Positions 43,183-51,281 of a DNA stretch of 63,829 bases are shown here, piece by piece. Where the stretch lies: assembly GCA_019116305.1 (NCBI GenBank), contig DXBY01000059.1:1-63829 (forward strand), written 5' to 3'. Positions within the stretch are counted from its first letter, which is position 1. Every line of letters begins with the position of its first letter. The DNA comes from Candidatus Ruania gallistercoris (lineage in GTDB: Bacteria > Actinomycetota > Actinomycetes > Actinomycetales > Beutenbergiaceae). The position numbers and the translations under genes are program-made. The notes beneath the pieces were generated by a model. The model saw only the letters and a list, made by a program, of their open reading frames with translations. It was not told the origin of the DNA and ran no database searches.

Positions 43183-44283
43183 CTAGCGGTCCACGCGGGC
43201 GCTACCGCCGCCGGCGAGCTTGACCACCTCGGCCTTGGTGACCATCGAGGTGTCGCCGGGGGTGGACATCGCCAGCGCGCCGTGGGCGGCGCCGTACTCC
43301 ACGGCAGTGGACAGCGGCTCGCCGGTGAGCAGGCCGTAGATCAGGCCGGAGGCGAAGGAGTCGCCGCCGCCCACCCGGTCCAGGATCTCCAGGTTCTTGC
43401 GGTGGGTGGCCTGGGCGAAGCCGGCCTCCTTGCTCCACGCGATCGCACCCCAGTCGTTGTCCGAGGCAGAGTGCACTGTGCGCAGGGTGTTGCCGATCAC
43501 CTGGAAGTTCGGGTAGGCCTCGGAGGCCGTGGCGATCATCGACTTGAAGTTGGAGATGTCCAGGTCGGAGAGGTTCTCGTCGACCCCCTCCACCTCGAAC
43601 CCGAGGGAGGCGGTGAAGTCCTCCTCGTTCCCGATCATCACGTCGATGTGCTCAGCGATGCGCTTGTTCACCTCTTGCGCCTTGGCCTGGCCACCGATGG
43701 ACTTCCACAGGCTGGGCCGGTAGTTCAGGTCGTAGGAGACCACGGTGCCGTGCTTCTTCGCTGCTGTCACGGCCTCGATCACCACCTCGGCAGTGGTCTC
43801 GCTCAACGCAGCGAAGATGCCGCCGGTGTGCAACCAGCGCACGCCGAGCTCGCCGAACAGGTGCTCCCAGTCGATGTCGCCCGGCTTGAGCTGGCTGGCG
43901 GCGGTGTGCCCGCGGTCGGAGACGCCCACCGCACCGCGCACGCCGAAGCCGCGCTCGGTGAAGTTCAGGCCGTTCCGGACCTCGCGGCCCAGCCCGTCGA
44001 ACGGTGCCCAGTGGATCAGCGACGTGTCCACCCCACCGGTGAGGATGAAGTCCTCCACCAGGTGGCCTACGGCGTTGTCGGCCAGGGCGGTGACCACACC
44101 GGCGCGCAGACCGAAGGCACGGCGCAGCCCGCGGGCCACGTTGTACTCACCGCCGCCCTCCCAGACCTTGAAGTTGCGGGTGGTGCGGATCCGGCCCTCA
44201 CCGGGGTCGAGGCGCAGCATCACCTCACCCAGGGAGACGATGTCGTAGCGGCACTCGGACTCGGGACGAATGGTCAGGCTCAT
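43183..44283 (-). CDS. kdgK: 2-keto-3-deoxygluconate kinase (PfkB family)
   Basis: 366 residues. PfkB fold: IVSLGEVMLRLDPGEGRIRT and GGGEYNVARGLRR near the N-terminus, the ATP/anion-hole and base motif RVGGGDSFASGLIYGL (about 300, catalytic Asp) and the DLNYRPSLW block that KDG kinases share. It makes KDPG from 2-keto-3-deoxygluconate. Supported by its neighbour eda (17 bp upstream, same direction) and LacI repressor. ATG 44283 with GAGGAGGA before it. Confidence 0.9.
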   Translation of the reverse strand: MSLTIRPESECRYDIVSLGEVMLRLDPGEGRIRTTRNFKVWEGGGEYNVARGLRRAFGLRAGVVTALADNAVGHLVEDFILTGGVDTSLIHWAPFDGLGREVRNGLNFTERGFGVRGAVGVSDRGHTAASQLKPGDIDWEHLFGELGVRWLHTGGIFAALSETTAEVVIEAVTAAKKHGTVVSYDLNYRPSLWKSIGGQAKAQEVNKRIAEHIDVMIGNEEDFTASLGFEVEGVDENLSDLDISNFKSMIATASEAYPNFQVIGNTLRTVHSASDNDWGAIAWSKEAGFAQATHRKNLEILDRVGGGDSFASGLIYGLLTGEPLSTAVEYGAAHGALAMSTPGDTSMVTKAEVVKLAGGGSARVDR

Positions 44284-44299
44284 GGGGGTCCTCCTCTTC

Positions 44300-44965
44300 T
44301 CAGGCCGCGACCAGCGCGACGGCCTCAGCGGTCAGGGTGGTGATGCGGTCGAAGTCGCCGGCGGCGACCGCATCCCGCGGCACCATCCAGCTGCCACCGA
44401 TGGCCAGCACCGAGCTGATCGCGGTGTACTCGGCCACGTTCTTCGGCCCGATACCGCCGGTGGGCACGACCTTCAGCCCGCCGAACGGTCCGGACAGCGC
44501 CTTGATCGCCGGCGCCCCGCCGGAGGTCTCGGCGGGAAAGAACTTCACCGCTTCCAGGCCCTCGGCCAGCGCGGCCTGGATCTCGGTGGCGGTCACCGCA
44601 CCGGGCAGCGGCAGCACACCGCGCTCGACGCAGCGGCGCACGACCGCCGGGGAGAAGCCGGGGGAGACGATATACGACGCACCGGCGTCCACGGCGGCGT
44701 CCACCTGGTCCGGGGTGAGCACAGTGCCGGCACCCAGCAGCATGTCCCCTCGGGAGGACATGGCCTTGATCGACTCCACGGCGGCGCTGGTGCGGAACGT
44801 GACCTCGGCAACCGGGAGGCCGCCGGCCACCAGGGCATCGGCGAGCGGGGCAGCCTGCTCCGCATCGTCCAGCACGACCACCGGCACCAGCCGGGCCGCT
44901 CCGATTCGTTCCAGCAGTTCCTGGGCCACTGTGGCCGTCCTCTCCGTGAGCGGGTCAGCACTCAT
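44300..44965 (-). CDS. eda: 2-keto-3-deoxy-6-phosphogluconate (KDPG) aldolase
   Basis: 221 residues. Family blocks: LVPVVVL, AGGLPVAEVTFRT (Glu of the active site), GAGTVLTPDQVDAAVDAGA, SPGFSPAVV, PGAVTATEI and the Schiff-base Lys in EAVKFFPAE, then PTGGI. It splits KDPG into pyruvate and glyceraldehyde 3-phosphate. ATG 44965 is used; a GTG directly before it is also possible. The start codon touches the operator at 44965-44982. Confidence 0.95.
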   Translation of the reverse strand: MSADPLTERTATVAQELLERIGAARLVPVVVLDDAEQAAPLADALVAGGLPVAEVTFRTSAAVESIKAMSSRGDMLLGAGTVLTPDQVDAAVDAGASYIVSPGFSPAVVRRCVERGVLPLPGAVTATEIQAALAEGLEAVKFFPAETSGGAPAIKALSGPFGGLKVVPTGGIGPKNVAEYTAISSVLAIGGSWMVPRDAVAAGDFDRITTLTAEAVALVAA

Positions 44966-44982
44966 CACAAACGTTTACATCA
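44965..44982 (-). promoter_or_regulatory. LacI-type operator O1 (eda side)
   Basis: On the minus strand TGATGTAAACGTTTGTGA, identical to the site at 45030-45047 and in opposite orientation. The core AAACGTTT is palindromic with central CG. It lies between the predicted eda transcription start (about 44990) and its start codon, so a bound repressor would block early elongation or initiation. Confidence 0.75.
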
Positions 44983-44996
44983 TGGGCTGAGCCATG

Positions 44997-45026
44997 ACGC
45001 TAGCATGGTTGGCGCTGCTCGGACAA
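44997..45026 (-). promoter_or_regulatory. Probable eda-kdgK promoter
   Basis: On the minus strand, -35 TTGTCC (45021-45026) and -10 TAGCGT (44997-45002) with an 18-bp spacer. Confidence 0.45.
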
Positions 45027-45029
45027 CGG

Positions 45030-45047
45030 TGATGTAAACGTTTGTGA
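45030..45047 (+). promoter_or_regulatory. LacI-type operator O2 (repressor-gene side)
   Basis: TGATGTAAACGTTTGTGA, an exact copy of O1, 56 bp before the repressor's start. A TGTAAA (45033-45038) could be the -10 of the repressor gene (-35 TTGGCG at 45009-45014, 18-bp spacer), implying autorepression. Confidence 0.75.
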
Positions 45048-45102
45048 GAAGTAGTGGCTTCTGTCATGATCGCCAGGGAGGACTGCTGGGAGAGGAGGCG
45101 CG

Positions 45103-46077
45103 ATGGTCACCACCATCCGGGATGTGGCGCGCGCCAGCGGGGTCTCGATCGCCACCGTCTCCCGGGCGCTGGCCGGCTCCACCACTGTGGCCCCCGGCAC
45201 CCGTGAGCGGGTCCGCCGCGCGGCCGAGAACCTCGGCTACCAACCCAACCGGGCCGCCCGGCAGCTGGTCACCGGCCGCGGCCAGGCGATCGGACTGGTG
45301 CTCCCGGACCTGCAGAACTCCTTCTACGCCTCCGTGGCCAAGGGGATGCAGCGCCGCGTCCGTGCCGCCGGGCTGAGCGCCATGATCGCCGACACCGACG
45401 AGGATCCCGGCGCCGAGCGCGAGGTGCTGGACCAGCTCGCCGCTGTGGCGGACCGGCTCGTGCTCGCCTCCCCACGCGTCAGCGATGGTGACCTGCGAGA
45501 CCTGGCCGAACGCTGCGCCGTCGTGCTGATCAACCGCGAGCTGCCCGGCCTGGCCAGCGTGGTCGGCGACAATGCCGGCGGGATCCGCCAGTCGGTCACC
45601 CATCTGCTCGCCCTCGGCCACCGCCGGATCGGCTACGCCGGTGGCCCGGCCACCTCCTGGTCCGATGCACGACGGCGAGCCGGTCTGGCCGGACTGGACC
45701 TCACCGACGGGGCCCAGATCGTCGACCTCGGTACCTTCCGGGCCTCCCAGGCCGGTGGCGTCGCGGCCGCTGATCTCGCGATCGCTGCCGGGGTGAGTGC
45801 AGTGGTCGCGTTCAACGACCAGCTCGCCCTGGGCATCCTCGGCCGGCTGGCGGACCGTGACGTGCCGGTGCCCGAGGCCATCTCCGTGGTCGGCTTCGAC
45901 GACGTCCCGGTGGCCCGGCTGCTCGCCCCGCCACTGACCACGGTCGCGGTGCCCACGATCGAGATCGGCGAACGCGCGGCCGGCCTGCTGGTGGACCCTC
46001 CCGCCGAGGGTGGGCCACCGCAGATCGTGCTCGACGTGGAGCTGCAGGTACGCCGGTCCACTGCCCCGCCCGGATAG
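45103..46077 (+). CDS. LacI-family repressor of the kdgK-eda operon
   Basis: 324 residues, usual length. Helix-turn-helix TIRDVARASGVSIATVSRALAG (residues 4-25), hinge helix with RAARQLVTGRG, then the sugar-binding domain (GLVLPDLQNSFYASVAKGM, INRELPGLASVVGDN, GFDDVPVARLLAPPLTTVA). Two identical operators in the divergent spacer tie it to eda-kdgK; a keto-deoxy sugar acid is a likely inducer (inference). ATG 45103 has GAGAGGAGG 5-8 nt upstream. Confidence 0.92.
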   Translation: MVTTIRDVARASGVSIATVSRALAGSTTVAPGTRERVRRAAENLGYQPNRAARQLVTGRGQAIGLVLPDLQNSFYASVAKGMQRRVRAAGLSAMIADTDEDPGAEREVLDQLAAVADRLVLASPRVSDGDLRDLAERCAVVLINRELPGLASVVGDNAGGIRQSVTHLLALGHRRIGYAGGPATSWSDARRRAGLAGLDLTDGAQIVDLGTFRASQAGGVAAADLAIAAGVSAVVAFNDQLALGILGRLADRDVPVPEAISVVGFDDVPVARLLAPPLTTVAVPTIEIGERAAGLLVDPPAEGGPPQIVLDVELQVRRSTAPPG

Positions 46078-46087
46078 GCTGAGCCGT

Positions 46088-46729
46088 GTGGAGCAGCCGG
46101 TTCGCGTGATGATCGTGGATGATCACGAGATCGTCCGGCGCGGCGTCGCCGAGCTGCTCACCAGCCAGCACGACCTCACGGTGGTGGCCGAGGCCGCCAC
46201 CGTGGCCGAGGCGAGCCGGCGGATGGCCCTGGTCCACCCCGACCTGCTCCTGGTCGACCTGCAGCTGCCCGACGGCACCGGTCTGGACGTGATCGCCGCG
46301 GCCCGCACCGAGGCGCCGGCGGCCCGATCGGTGGTGCTCACCTCCTTCGGTGACGACGATGCGGTCGCGGCCGCGCTGGCCACCGGAGCGCACGCCTTCG
46401 TGCTCAAGTCGGTACGCGGTGACGAGATTCTCGACGCGGTCCGTGCCGTGGCCGCCGGTCGCACCCTGCTGCGCGAGGGGCACGTGGACCGGCGCCGACG
46501 CAGCGACGATCCCACCGGCACGCTCACCGCCACCGAACGACGGGTGGTGGACCTGATCGGCGAGGGCTACTCCAACCGGGAGATCGCCGAGCGCCTGGGC
46601 ACCGCGGAGAAGACGGTGAAGAACCACGTCACGTCGCTGCTGGCGAAGATGGGGCTGCAACGGCGCACCCAGGTGGCGGCCTGGGTGGCCGGGCGGCGCG
46701 GCGGACGCTGGCGCACCGGCGCCCACTGA
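46088..46729 (+). CDS. NarL-family response regulator (DevR/DosR-like), no adjacent kinase
   Basis: 213 residues. Receiver domain with VDDHE (10-14), phospho-acceptor Asp57 in LLLVDLQLPDGTG and Lys in FVLKSVRG; LuxR-type helix-turn-helix LTATERRVVDLIGEGYSNRE and an ending LAKMGLQRRTQVAAW that resembles DevR of mycobacteria. GTG 46088 is 10 bp after the LacI gene; a TAGGCT box suggests an independent leaderless transcript. The kinase fragment at the right window edge could be a partner but is 17 kb away. Confidence 0.88.
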   Translation: MEQPVRVMIVDDHEIVRRGVAELLTSQHDLTVVAEAATVAEASRRMALVHPDLLLVDLQLPDGTGLDVIAAARTEAPAARSVVLTSFGDDDAVAAALATGAHAFVLKSVRGDEILDAVRAVAAGRTLLREGHVDRRRRSDDPTGTLTATERRVVDLIGEGYSNREIAERLGTAEKTVKNHVTSLLAKMGLQRRTQVAAWVAGRRGGRWRTGAH

Positions 46730-46815
46730 CCATCGCACCGGCCGGCCACCGGCACGCCCGCTCCGCCGCTTCGGCCCAGACCAGCACCGATCACGACCCA
46801 GGAGGAATGACGAGA

Positions 46816-48189
46816 GTGTCCACCCGCGAGGAGAACCTGCCCACCGCCGTCGAGGAGCTGATGCCCCGCGCGCTGAGCGACCTGCACGACCTGGTCGCCC
46901 TCCGCTCGGTGCAGGACCCGGCCGTGGAGGACCCGGAGCAGTGCCGGCTCGCCGCGGAGTGGGTCCGGCAGGCGCTGGTCGATGTGGGGCTCAGTGACGC
47001 CGCACTGGTGCCCACCCCGGACGGCAGCGACGCGGTGATCGCCCACCACCAGGGTCCCGACGGGGCGCCGCGGGTGCTGCTCTACGCCCACTACGACGTG
47101 CAGCCCGCACCGGCTGGGGACTGGGTCAGCGATCCGTGGCTGCTCACCGAGCGGGACGGGCGCTACTACGGGCGCGGTGCGGCCGACTGCAAGGGCAGCA
47201 TCATCACTCACCTGACTGCGCTGCGCGCCCTGCTGGCCACCGGTGAGCTACCGGTCTCGCTCACGGTGGTGATCGAGGGGTCGGAGGAGCAGGGAACCGG
47301 CGGGCTGGAGCAGTACGTGGCCGCCCACCCGGAGGAGTTCGCCGCCGACGCGATCCTGATCCAGGACACCGGGAACGTCCGGGTCGGCCAGCCCACGCTC
47401 ACCGTGGCGCTGCGCGGTGTGGCCGACGTGGTGGTGGAGGTCAAGGCACTGCGCGGTGAGTTGCACTCCGGTGCCTTCGGCGGCGCCGCCCCGGATGCGC
47501 TCGCCGCCCTGGTGGCGATGCTGGCCACACTGCGCGATGCGGACGGGAACACCACGATCACCGGTATGGATGCCACCGGGATCTGGCCGGGCGCGGCCTA
47601 CGACGAGGACGCGTTCCGCACCGACGCCGGGATGCTGGAGGGCACCCGGGTGCTCGGCTCGGCAGCGGTGGCCGATGCGCTCTGGGCACGTCCCGCCGTC
47701 ACCATCCTCGGTATCGACGCACCTGCGGTGACCGGAGCGGTGGCCGCGATCCAGCCGCGGGCCGCCGCCCGGTTGAACCTGCGGGTGCCGCCCGGGGTGG
47801 ACGCCGGAGCGGCCGCTGCGGCGCTGACGGCCCACCTCGAGCAGGCCGCACCGTGGGGAGTGCAGGTGCGCACCGAGGTGCAGGGCCTGGGCGCCCCGTT
47901 CGGGGCACGCACCGATACGACGGCGTTCGGCCGGCTCAGCCAGGCCCTCACCGAGGCGTTCGGTACTGAGGCCATCACGGCCGGGCAGGGTGGCTCCATC
48001 CCGTTGACGGCGGCGCTCGCCCAGGCGCAGCCGGACGCCTCGATCGTGATGCTGGGGTTGTCCGACCCGGCCAGTCAGATGCACGCACCGAACGAGAGCG
48101 TGCACCCGGACGAGATTCGGCACACCGCGCTCGGGGTGGCGCTGTTCCTGCACCGCCTCGGGCTACCTGACTCCCCGCGCCTCGGGTAG
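46816..48189 (+). CDS. M20-family dipeptidase
   Basis: 457 residues. Metal ligands are visible in YAHYDVQPAP (His and bridging region), GRGAADCKGS (bridging Asp), EGSEEQGTGGL (two Glu: catalytic and ligand) and SQMHAPNESV (C-terminal His). The dimer (lid) domain covers about 200-330. It is a cytoplasmic di-zinc exopeptidase of the ArgE/DapE/CPG2 class, of the dipeptidase subgroup. GTG 46816 is chosen because AGGAGG is 10 nt upstream; the ATG at 46807 is too close to it. A strong hairpin follows the stop. Confidence 0.92.
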   Translation: MSTREENLPTAVEELMPRALSDLHDLVALRSVQDPAVEDPEQCRLAAEWVRQALVDVGLSDAALVPTPDGSDAVIAHHQGPDGAPRVLLYAHYDVQPAPAGDWVSDPWLLTERDGRYYGRGAADCKGSIITHLTALRALLATGELPVSLTVVIEGSEEQGTGGLEQYVAAHPEEFAADAILIQDTGNVRVGQPTLTVALRGVADVVVEVKALRGELHSGAFGGAAPDALAALVAMLATLRDADGNTTITGMDATGIWPGAAYDEDAFRTDAGMLEGTRVLGSAAVADALWARPAVTILGIDAPAVTGAVAAIQPRAAARLNLRVPPGVDAGAAAAALTAHLEQAAPWGVQVRTEVQGLGAPFGARTDTTAFGRLSQALTEAFGTEAITAGQGGSIPLTAALAQAQPDASIVMLGLSDPASQMHAPNESVHPDEIRHTALGVALFLHRLGLPDSPRLG

Positions 48190-48209
48190 CGTGCCCTCTC
48201 TGTACCCAG

Positions 48210-48255
48210 GTCGTCGGGTGAGGCGTGCGCCAGAGCGCACCCCTCACCTGACGAC
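48210..48255 (+). terminator. Long hairpin after the M20 dipeptidase
   Basis: 21-bp stem starting GTCGTCGGGTGAGG (48210) and closing with CCTCACCTGACGAC (48255), with one G-T pair, one mismatch and the loop CAGA. It ends 32 bp before the AfsR-type start. No T tract. Confidence 0.75.
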
Positions 48256-48287
48256 CCGCCGTGAGCGAGGACGAGGAAAGGGCCGAG

Positions 48288-51167
48288 ATGAGGTTCCGAG
48301 TGCTGGGCCCGGTGGCCCTGCGCGCCGAGGACTGGCTCGTGCCCGGACCCGGACTGCGCAGCACGCTCCTTGGCGGGTTGCTCGCTGCCCGAGGGGCCCC
48401 GGTGAGCGCTGACGCACTCGTGGAGGCGATGTGGGGCGAGGTTCCCGGCGAGGGGGCGCACTCCCGGTTGCAGGTGCACGTGCACCGACTGCGCCGGCTG
48501 CTCGACGACGCCGAGGCCGCCCGGCTGACCCGGGAGGGCGCCGGGTACCGGCTGCTGCTCGAGCCCGGTGAGCTGGACGCCCAGGTCTTCGACGAGCTCG
48601 CCGACCGGGCGCTGGACCGGGAGACTGCAGCCGATGAGGTAGCCGTGCTGGCGGCGCAGGCACTCGAGCTCTGGCAGGGCGACGCCTTCGACGGGGTGAG
48701 CGGAGACCTGGTGGACGCTGAGGCCGCCCGGCTGACCGAGCGTCGTCGGGCTGTCCTGCAGGCGAAGTTCGCCGCGCGGCTGGAGCTGGGGGAGCACCGC
48801 GAGATCCTCGATGAGGTGCGCAGCGCTGCCCGCGGGCACCCGCTGCACGAAGGGTTGCAGGCGCAGCTGATGTCCACCCTCGCTGCGGCGGGCCGACGCA
48901 GCGATGCGCTTGCGGCCTACCGGGACACCCGAGAACGGCTGGTGGACGAGCTCGGCATCGAGCCGGGACGGCAGCTGAGGTCACTGCACGAGCAGATCCT
49001 GCTCGGTGGTGGCACCGAGGACTCCGGCCCGCCGCGGCCGCACCAACTGCCTCCGGCACCGGCCACGCTGGTGGGCCGGGAGGAGGAGCTGGAGCTGGTG
49101 GACCAGGCGGTATCGGCCGGCGGGTCCGGTGGCACGGTGGTGCTCACCGGAGCGCCGGGGATCGGCAAGACCGCGCTCGCCCTCACCTGGGCACACTGCC
49201 GCGCCGAGAACTTTCCGGACGGGCAACTCTACGTGGACCTGCAGGGCTTCGGCCCCGGCGACCCGCTGCCGCCGGAGCGGGTGCTGCTCGCCTTCTTACG
49301 CGCCCTCGGTGCACCGGCCGAGGCGCACAGCTGGCCACTGGCGGAGCAGACGACGCTGCTGCGCAGCCTCACCCACGACCGGCGGCTGCTGGTGCTGCTG
49401 GACAACGCGGCCTCGGTCGAACAGGTCCGGCCGCTGTTGGCCGCGAGTGCGGGCTGCACGGCGGTGATCACCAGCCGACTCAGCCTCAGCGGACTCGCCC
49501 TGCACGCAGGTGCCCGCACGATCGAGGTGCCCCACCTGACCGAGGAACGAGCCGGTGAGCTGATCGGTGGTGCCCTGGGGCCGGACATCGCCTCGGCCGA
49601 CCTGGGCCCGCTGCTGGAGTGCTGCGGCGGGCTACCGCTCGCCCTGGCGATCGTCGCCGAACGGGCCCGGTCCACCCCGAGTGCCACCGCGGCGGACCTG
49701 GTCGCGGAGATCACGGCGACCGCCGGCCGGCTGGACCGGTTCGACCTGGGGGAGGAGGAGGGTAGCCTGCGCAGCATCCTCACCTGGTCCTACAGGTCGC
49801 TGAGTGAGACGGCGCAACTGGCCTTCCGGGCGATGGGCGCCTTTCCTGGGTTCGGGCCGGACGTCGGGGCGCTGGGGGCGATCAGCGAGCTGGACTTCCG
49901 AACCACGGCGCGGGCGGTGGATGAACTGGTGCGCGCCCACCTGGTGACCGCAGCGGATGTGGGCCTGCGGCAGCATGATCTGCTCCGTGATCTGGCGGCA
50001 GAGCTGGCCCACCAGGACGGGCCGGTGCTGGACGAGCGACGTGTCACCCTGCTGATCGCGTACTGGGTGCGGCGCGGCCGCCAGCTCCTGCCCCGGTTCG
50101 TCCCCGAGCCGGTCCGGCCGGTCCAGCTGGCTGAGCTGGACCTGGTCGAGGCCCCGGACTTCACCGACGACGAGCGGGCCCGCCGATGGTTCGATCACCA
50201 CCTGCCGAGCATCCTGGACGTCGCGGAGCTCTCCCAGGCCCATCCGGTGCCGGCCATCGACCGGCTGGTGCTGGTGCTCTCCAGGACCGTGGCGACCATC
50301 TTCGCGGCGATCGGCGGCAGCGCGAGATGCGCTCCGCTCACCGCCGCGGCTCAGCGTGCGGCGGACCGCAGTGGCGAACGTCATGACCTGGTGCGCACCA
50401 GGCTCCAGCACGCCACCGCCATCTCCGCGGGGGATCGGACGGAGGAGGCCAGCGCGGCCTTTCGCGACGTCATCGCGCTGGCGCTGGACAGCGGCGATCT
50501 GGTGCAGGCAGCGACCGGCGCCGGGAACTTGGGATTCCTGCACGTCCGCGCCGGCGAGCGGAACGCGGCGCAGCAGCGCTACGAGGAGGCAGTGCAGCTC
50601 GCCGAGCAGGCCGGCGATGAGTATCAGGCCAACTTCTGGCGCTGCAGCATCGCCAGCAACGCACTCCGCTCCGGCGACCTGGTGGGCGCAGACCGATCCG
50701 CCCGCCGCGTGCTCGCCGACGCCCGACGCCTAGGGAGTGATCGAGAGATCGCTGCCGCCAGCGTGGTGCTGGCCGATGTGGCCATCCATCGCGGTGATCT
50801 GGAGCTGGCGGAGAGCTGGGCAACGCAGGGGGCCGAGCACGCCCGTGCGAAGGGCCTGCTCTACCGAGAGGCGGACGCAGAGGTCATCTTTGGTGTCCTC
50901 ACTGCGCGGAGCGGTCAGCTGGAGCAGGCCAACGAGCACTTCCGTCTCGCCGTGACCCTCGCGAGCCGTGCGCACCGCCCGGACATCGTCGTCGAGGCCT
51001 ACCTCGCCTGGGCGGAGCAGCTCGCTGGGCACGGATCAGCGGACGCGCGATCGTGCCTGGCCGAAGCAGGTGCGGCCGCCCAGCAGTCGATGGAACGGGC
51101 CTCCCTGGCCGCGGTGCAGGAGAAGACCCGGGAGGTGGAGCGACTGCTCGCTGCTCAGGCGTCCTAG
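48288..51167 (+). CDS. AfsR/SARP-family transcriptional regulator (BTAD + NB-ARC + TPR)
   Basis: 959 residues. Order: OmpR-type winged helix (about 1-85, RFRVLGPVALRA at the start), bacterial transcriptional-activation domain BTAD (about 90-240, ending ELGIEPGRQLRSLHEQILLG), NB-ARC ATPase with Walker A GAPGIGKT (288-295) and Walker B LLVLLDNA, then helical TPR-like repeats from about residue 680. This is the full AfsR layout of a large STAND-type switch. The ATG 48288 has GGAAAGG upstream; a GTG at 48261 in the same frame lacks one. SARPs bind 11-bp direct repeats; such a repeat is found before the next gene. Confidence 0.92.
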   Translation: MRFRVLGPVALRAEDWLVPGPGLRSTLLGGLLAARGAPVSADALVEAMWGEVPGEGAHSRLQVHVHRLRRLLDDAEAARLTREGAGYRLLLEPGELDAQVFDELADRALDRETAADEVAVLAAQALELWQGDAFDGVSGDLVDAEAARLTERRRAVLQAKFAARLELGEHREILDEVRSAARGHPLHEGLQAQLMSTLAAAGRRSDALAAYRDTRERLVDELGIEPGRQLRSLHEQILLGGGTEDSGPPRPHQLPPAPATLVGREEELELVDQAVSAGGSGGTVVLTGAPGIGKTALALTWAHCRAENFPDGQLYVDLQGFGPGDPLPPERVLLAFLRALGAPAEAHSWPLAEQTTLLRSLTHDRRLLVLLDNAASVEQVRPLLAASAGCTAVITSRLSLSGLALHAGARTIEVPHLTEERAGELIGGALGPDIASADLGPLLECCGGLPLALAIVAERARSTPSATAADLVAEITATAGRLDRFDLGEEEGSLRSILTWSYRSLSETAQLAFRAMGAFPGFGPDVGALGAISELDFRTTARAVDELVRAHLVTAADVGLRQHDLLRDLAAELAHQDGPVLDERRVTLLIAYWVRRGRQLLPRFVPEPVRPVQLAELDLVEAPDFTDDERARRWFDHHLPSILDVAELSQAHPVPAIDRLVLVLSRTVATIFAAIGGSARCAPLTAAAQRAADRSGERHDLVRTRLQHATAISAGDRTEEASAAFRDVIALALDSGDLVQAATGAGNLGFLHVRAGERNAAQQRYEEAVQLAEQAGDEYQANFWRCSIASNALRSGDLVGADRSARRVLADARRLGSDREIAAASVVLADVAIHRGDLELAESWATQGAEHARAKGLLYREADAEVIFGVLTARSGQLEQANEHFRLAVTLASRAHRPDIVVEAYLAWAEQLAGHGSADARSCLAEAGAAAQQSMERASLAAVQEKTREVERLLAAQAS

Positions 51168-51239
51168 CGTTCGGACCGGTGCGGCCGGCTGGTGCAGCCC
51201 GGGGTGCGGTGCTGCCGCCACAGGCCAGCGCTGAGCGGC

Positions 51240-51261
51240 GATGAAAGGGCGGTGAAAGCGC
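51240..51261 (+). promoter_or_regulatory. Candidate SARP-type direct repeat
   Basis: GATGAAAGGGC then GGTGAAAGCGC, two adjacent 11-mers sharing 9 of 11 bases, 20 bp before the APC permease start. The 11-bp periodicity is that expected for AfsR/SARP binding. The regulator is encoded just upstream. Confidence 0.4.
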
Positions 51262-51281
51262 TCGGGGCCACGGTGACGGCT

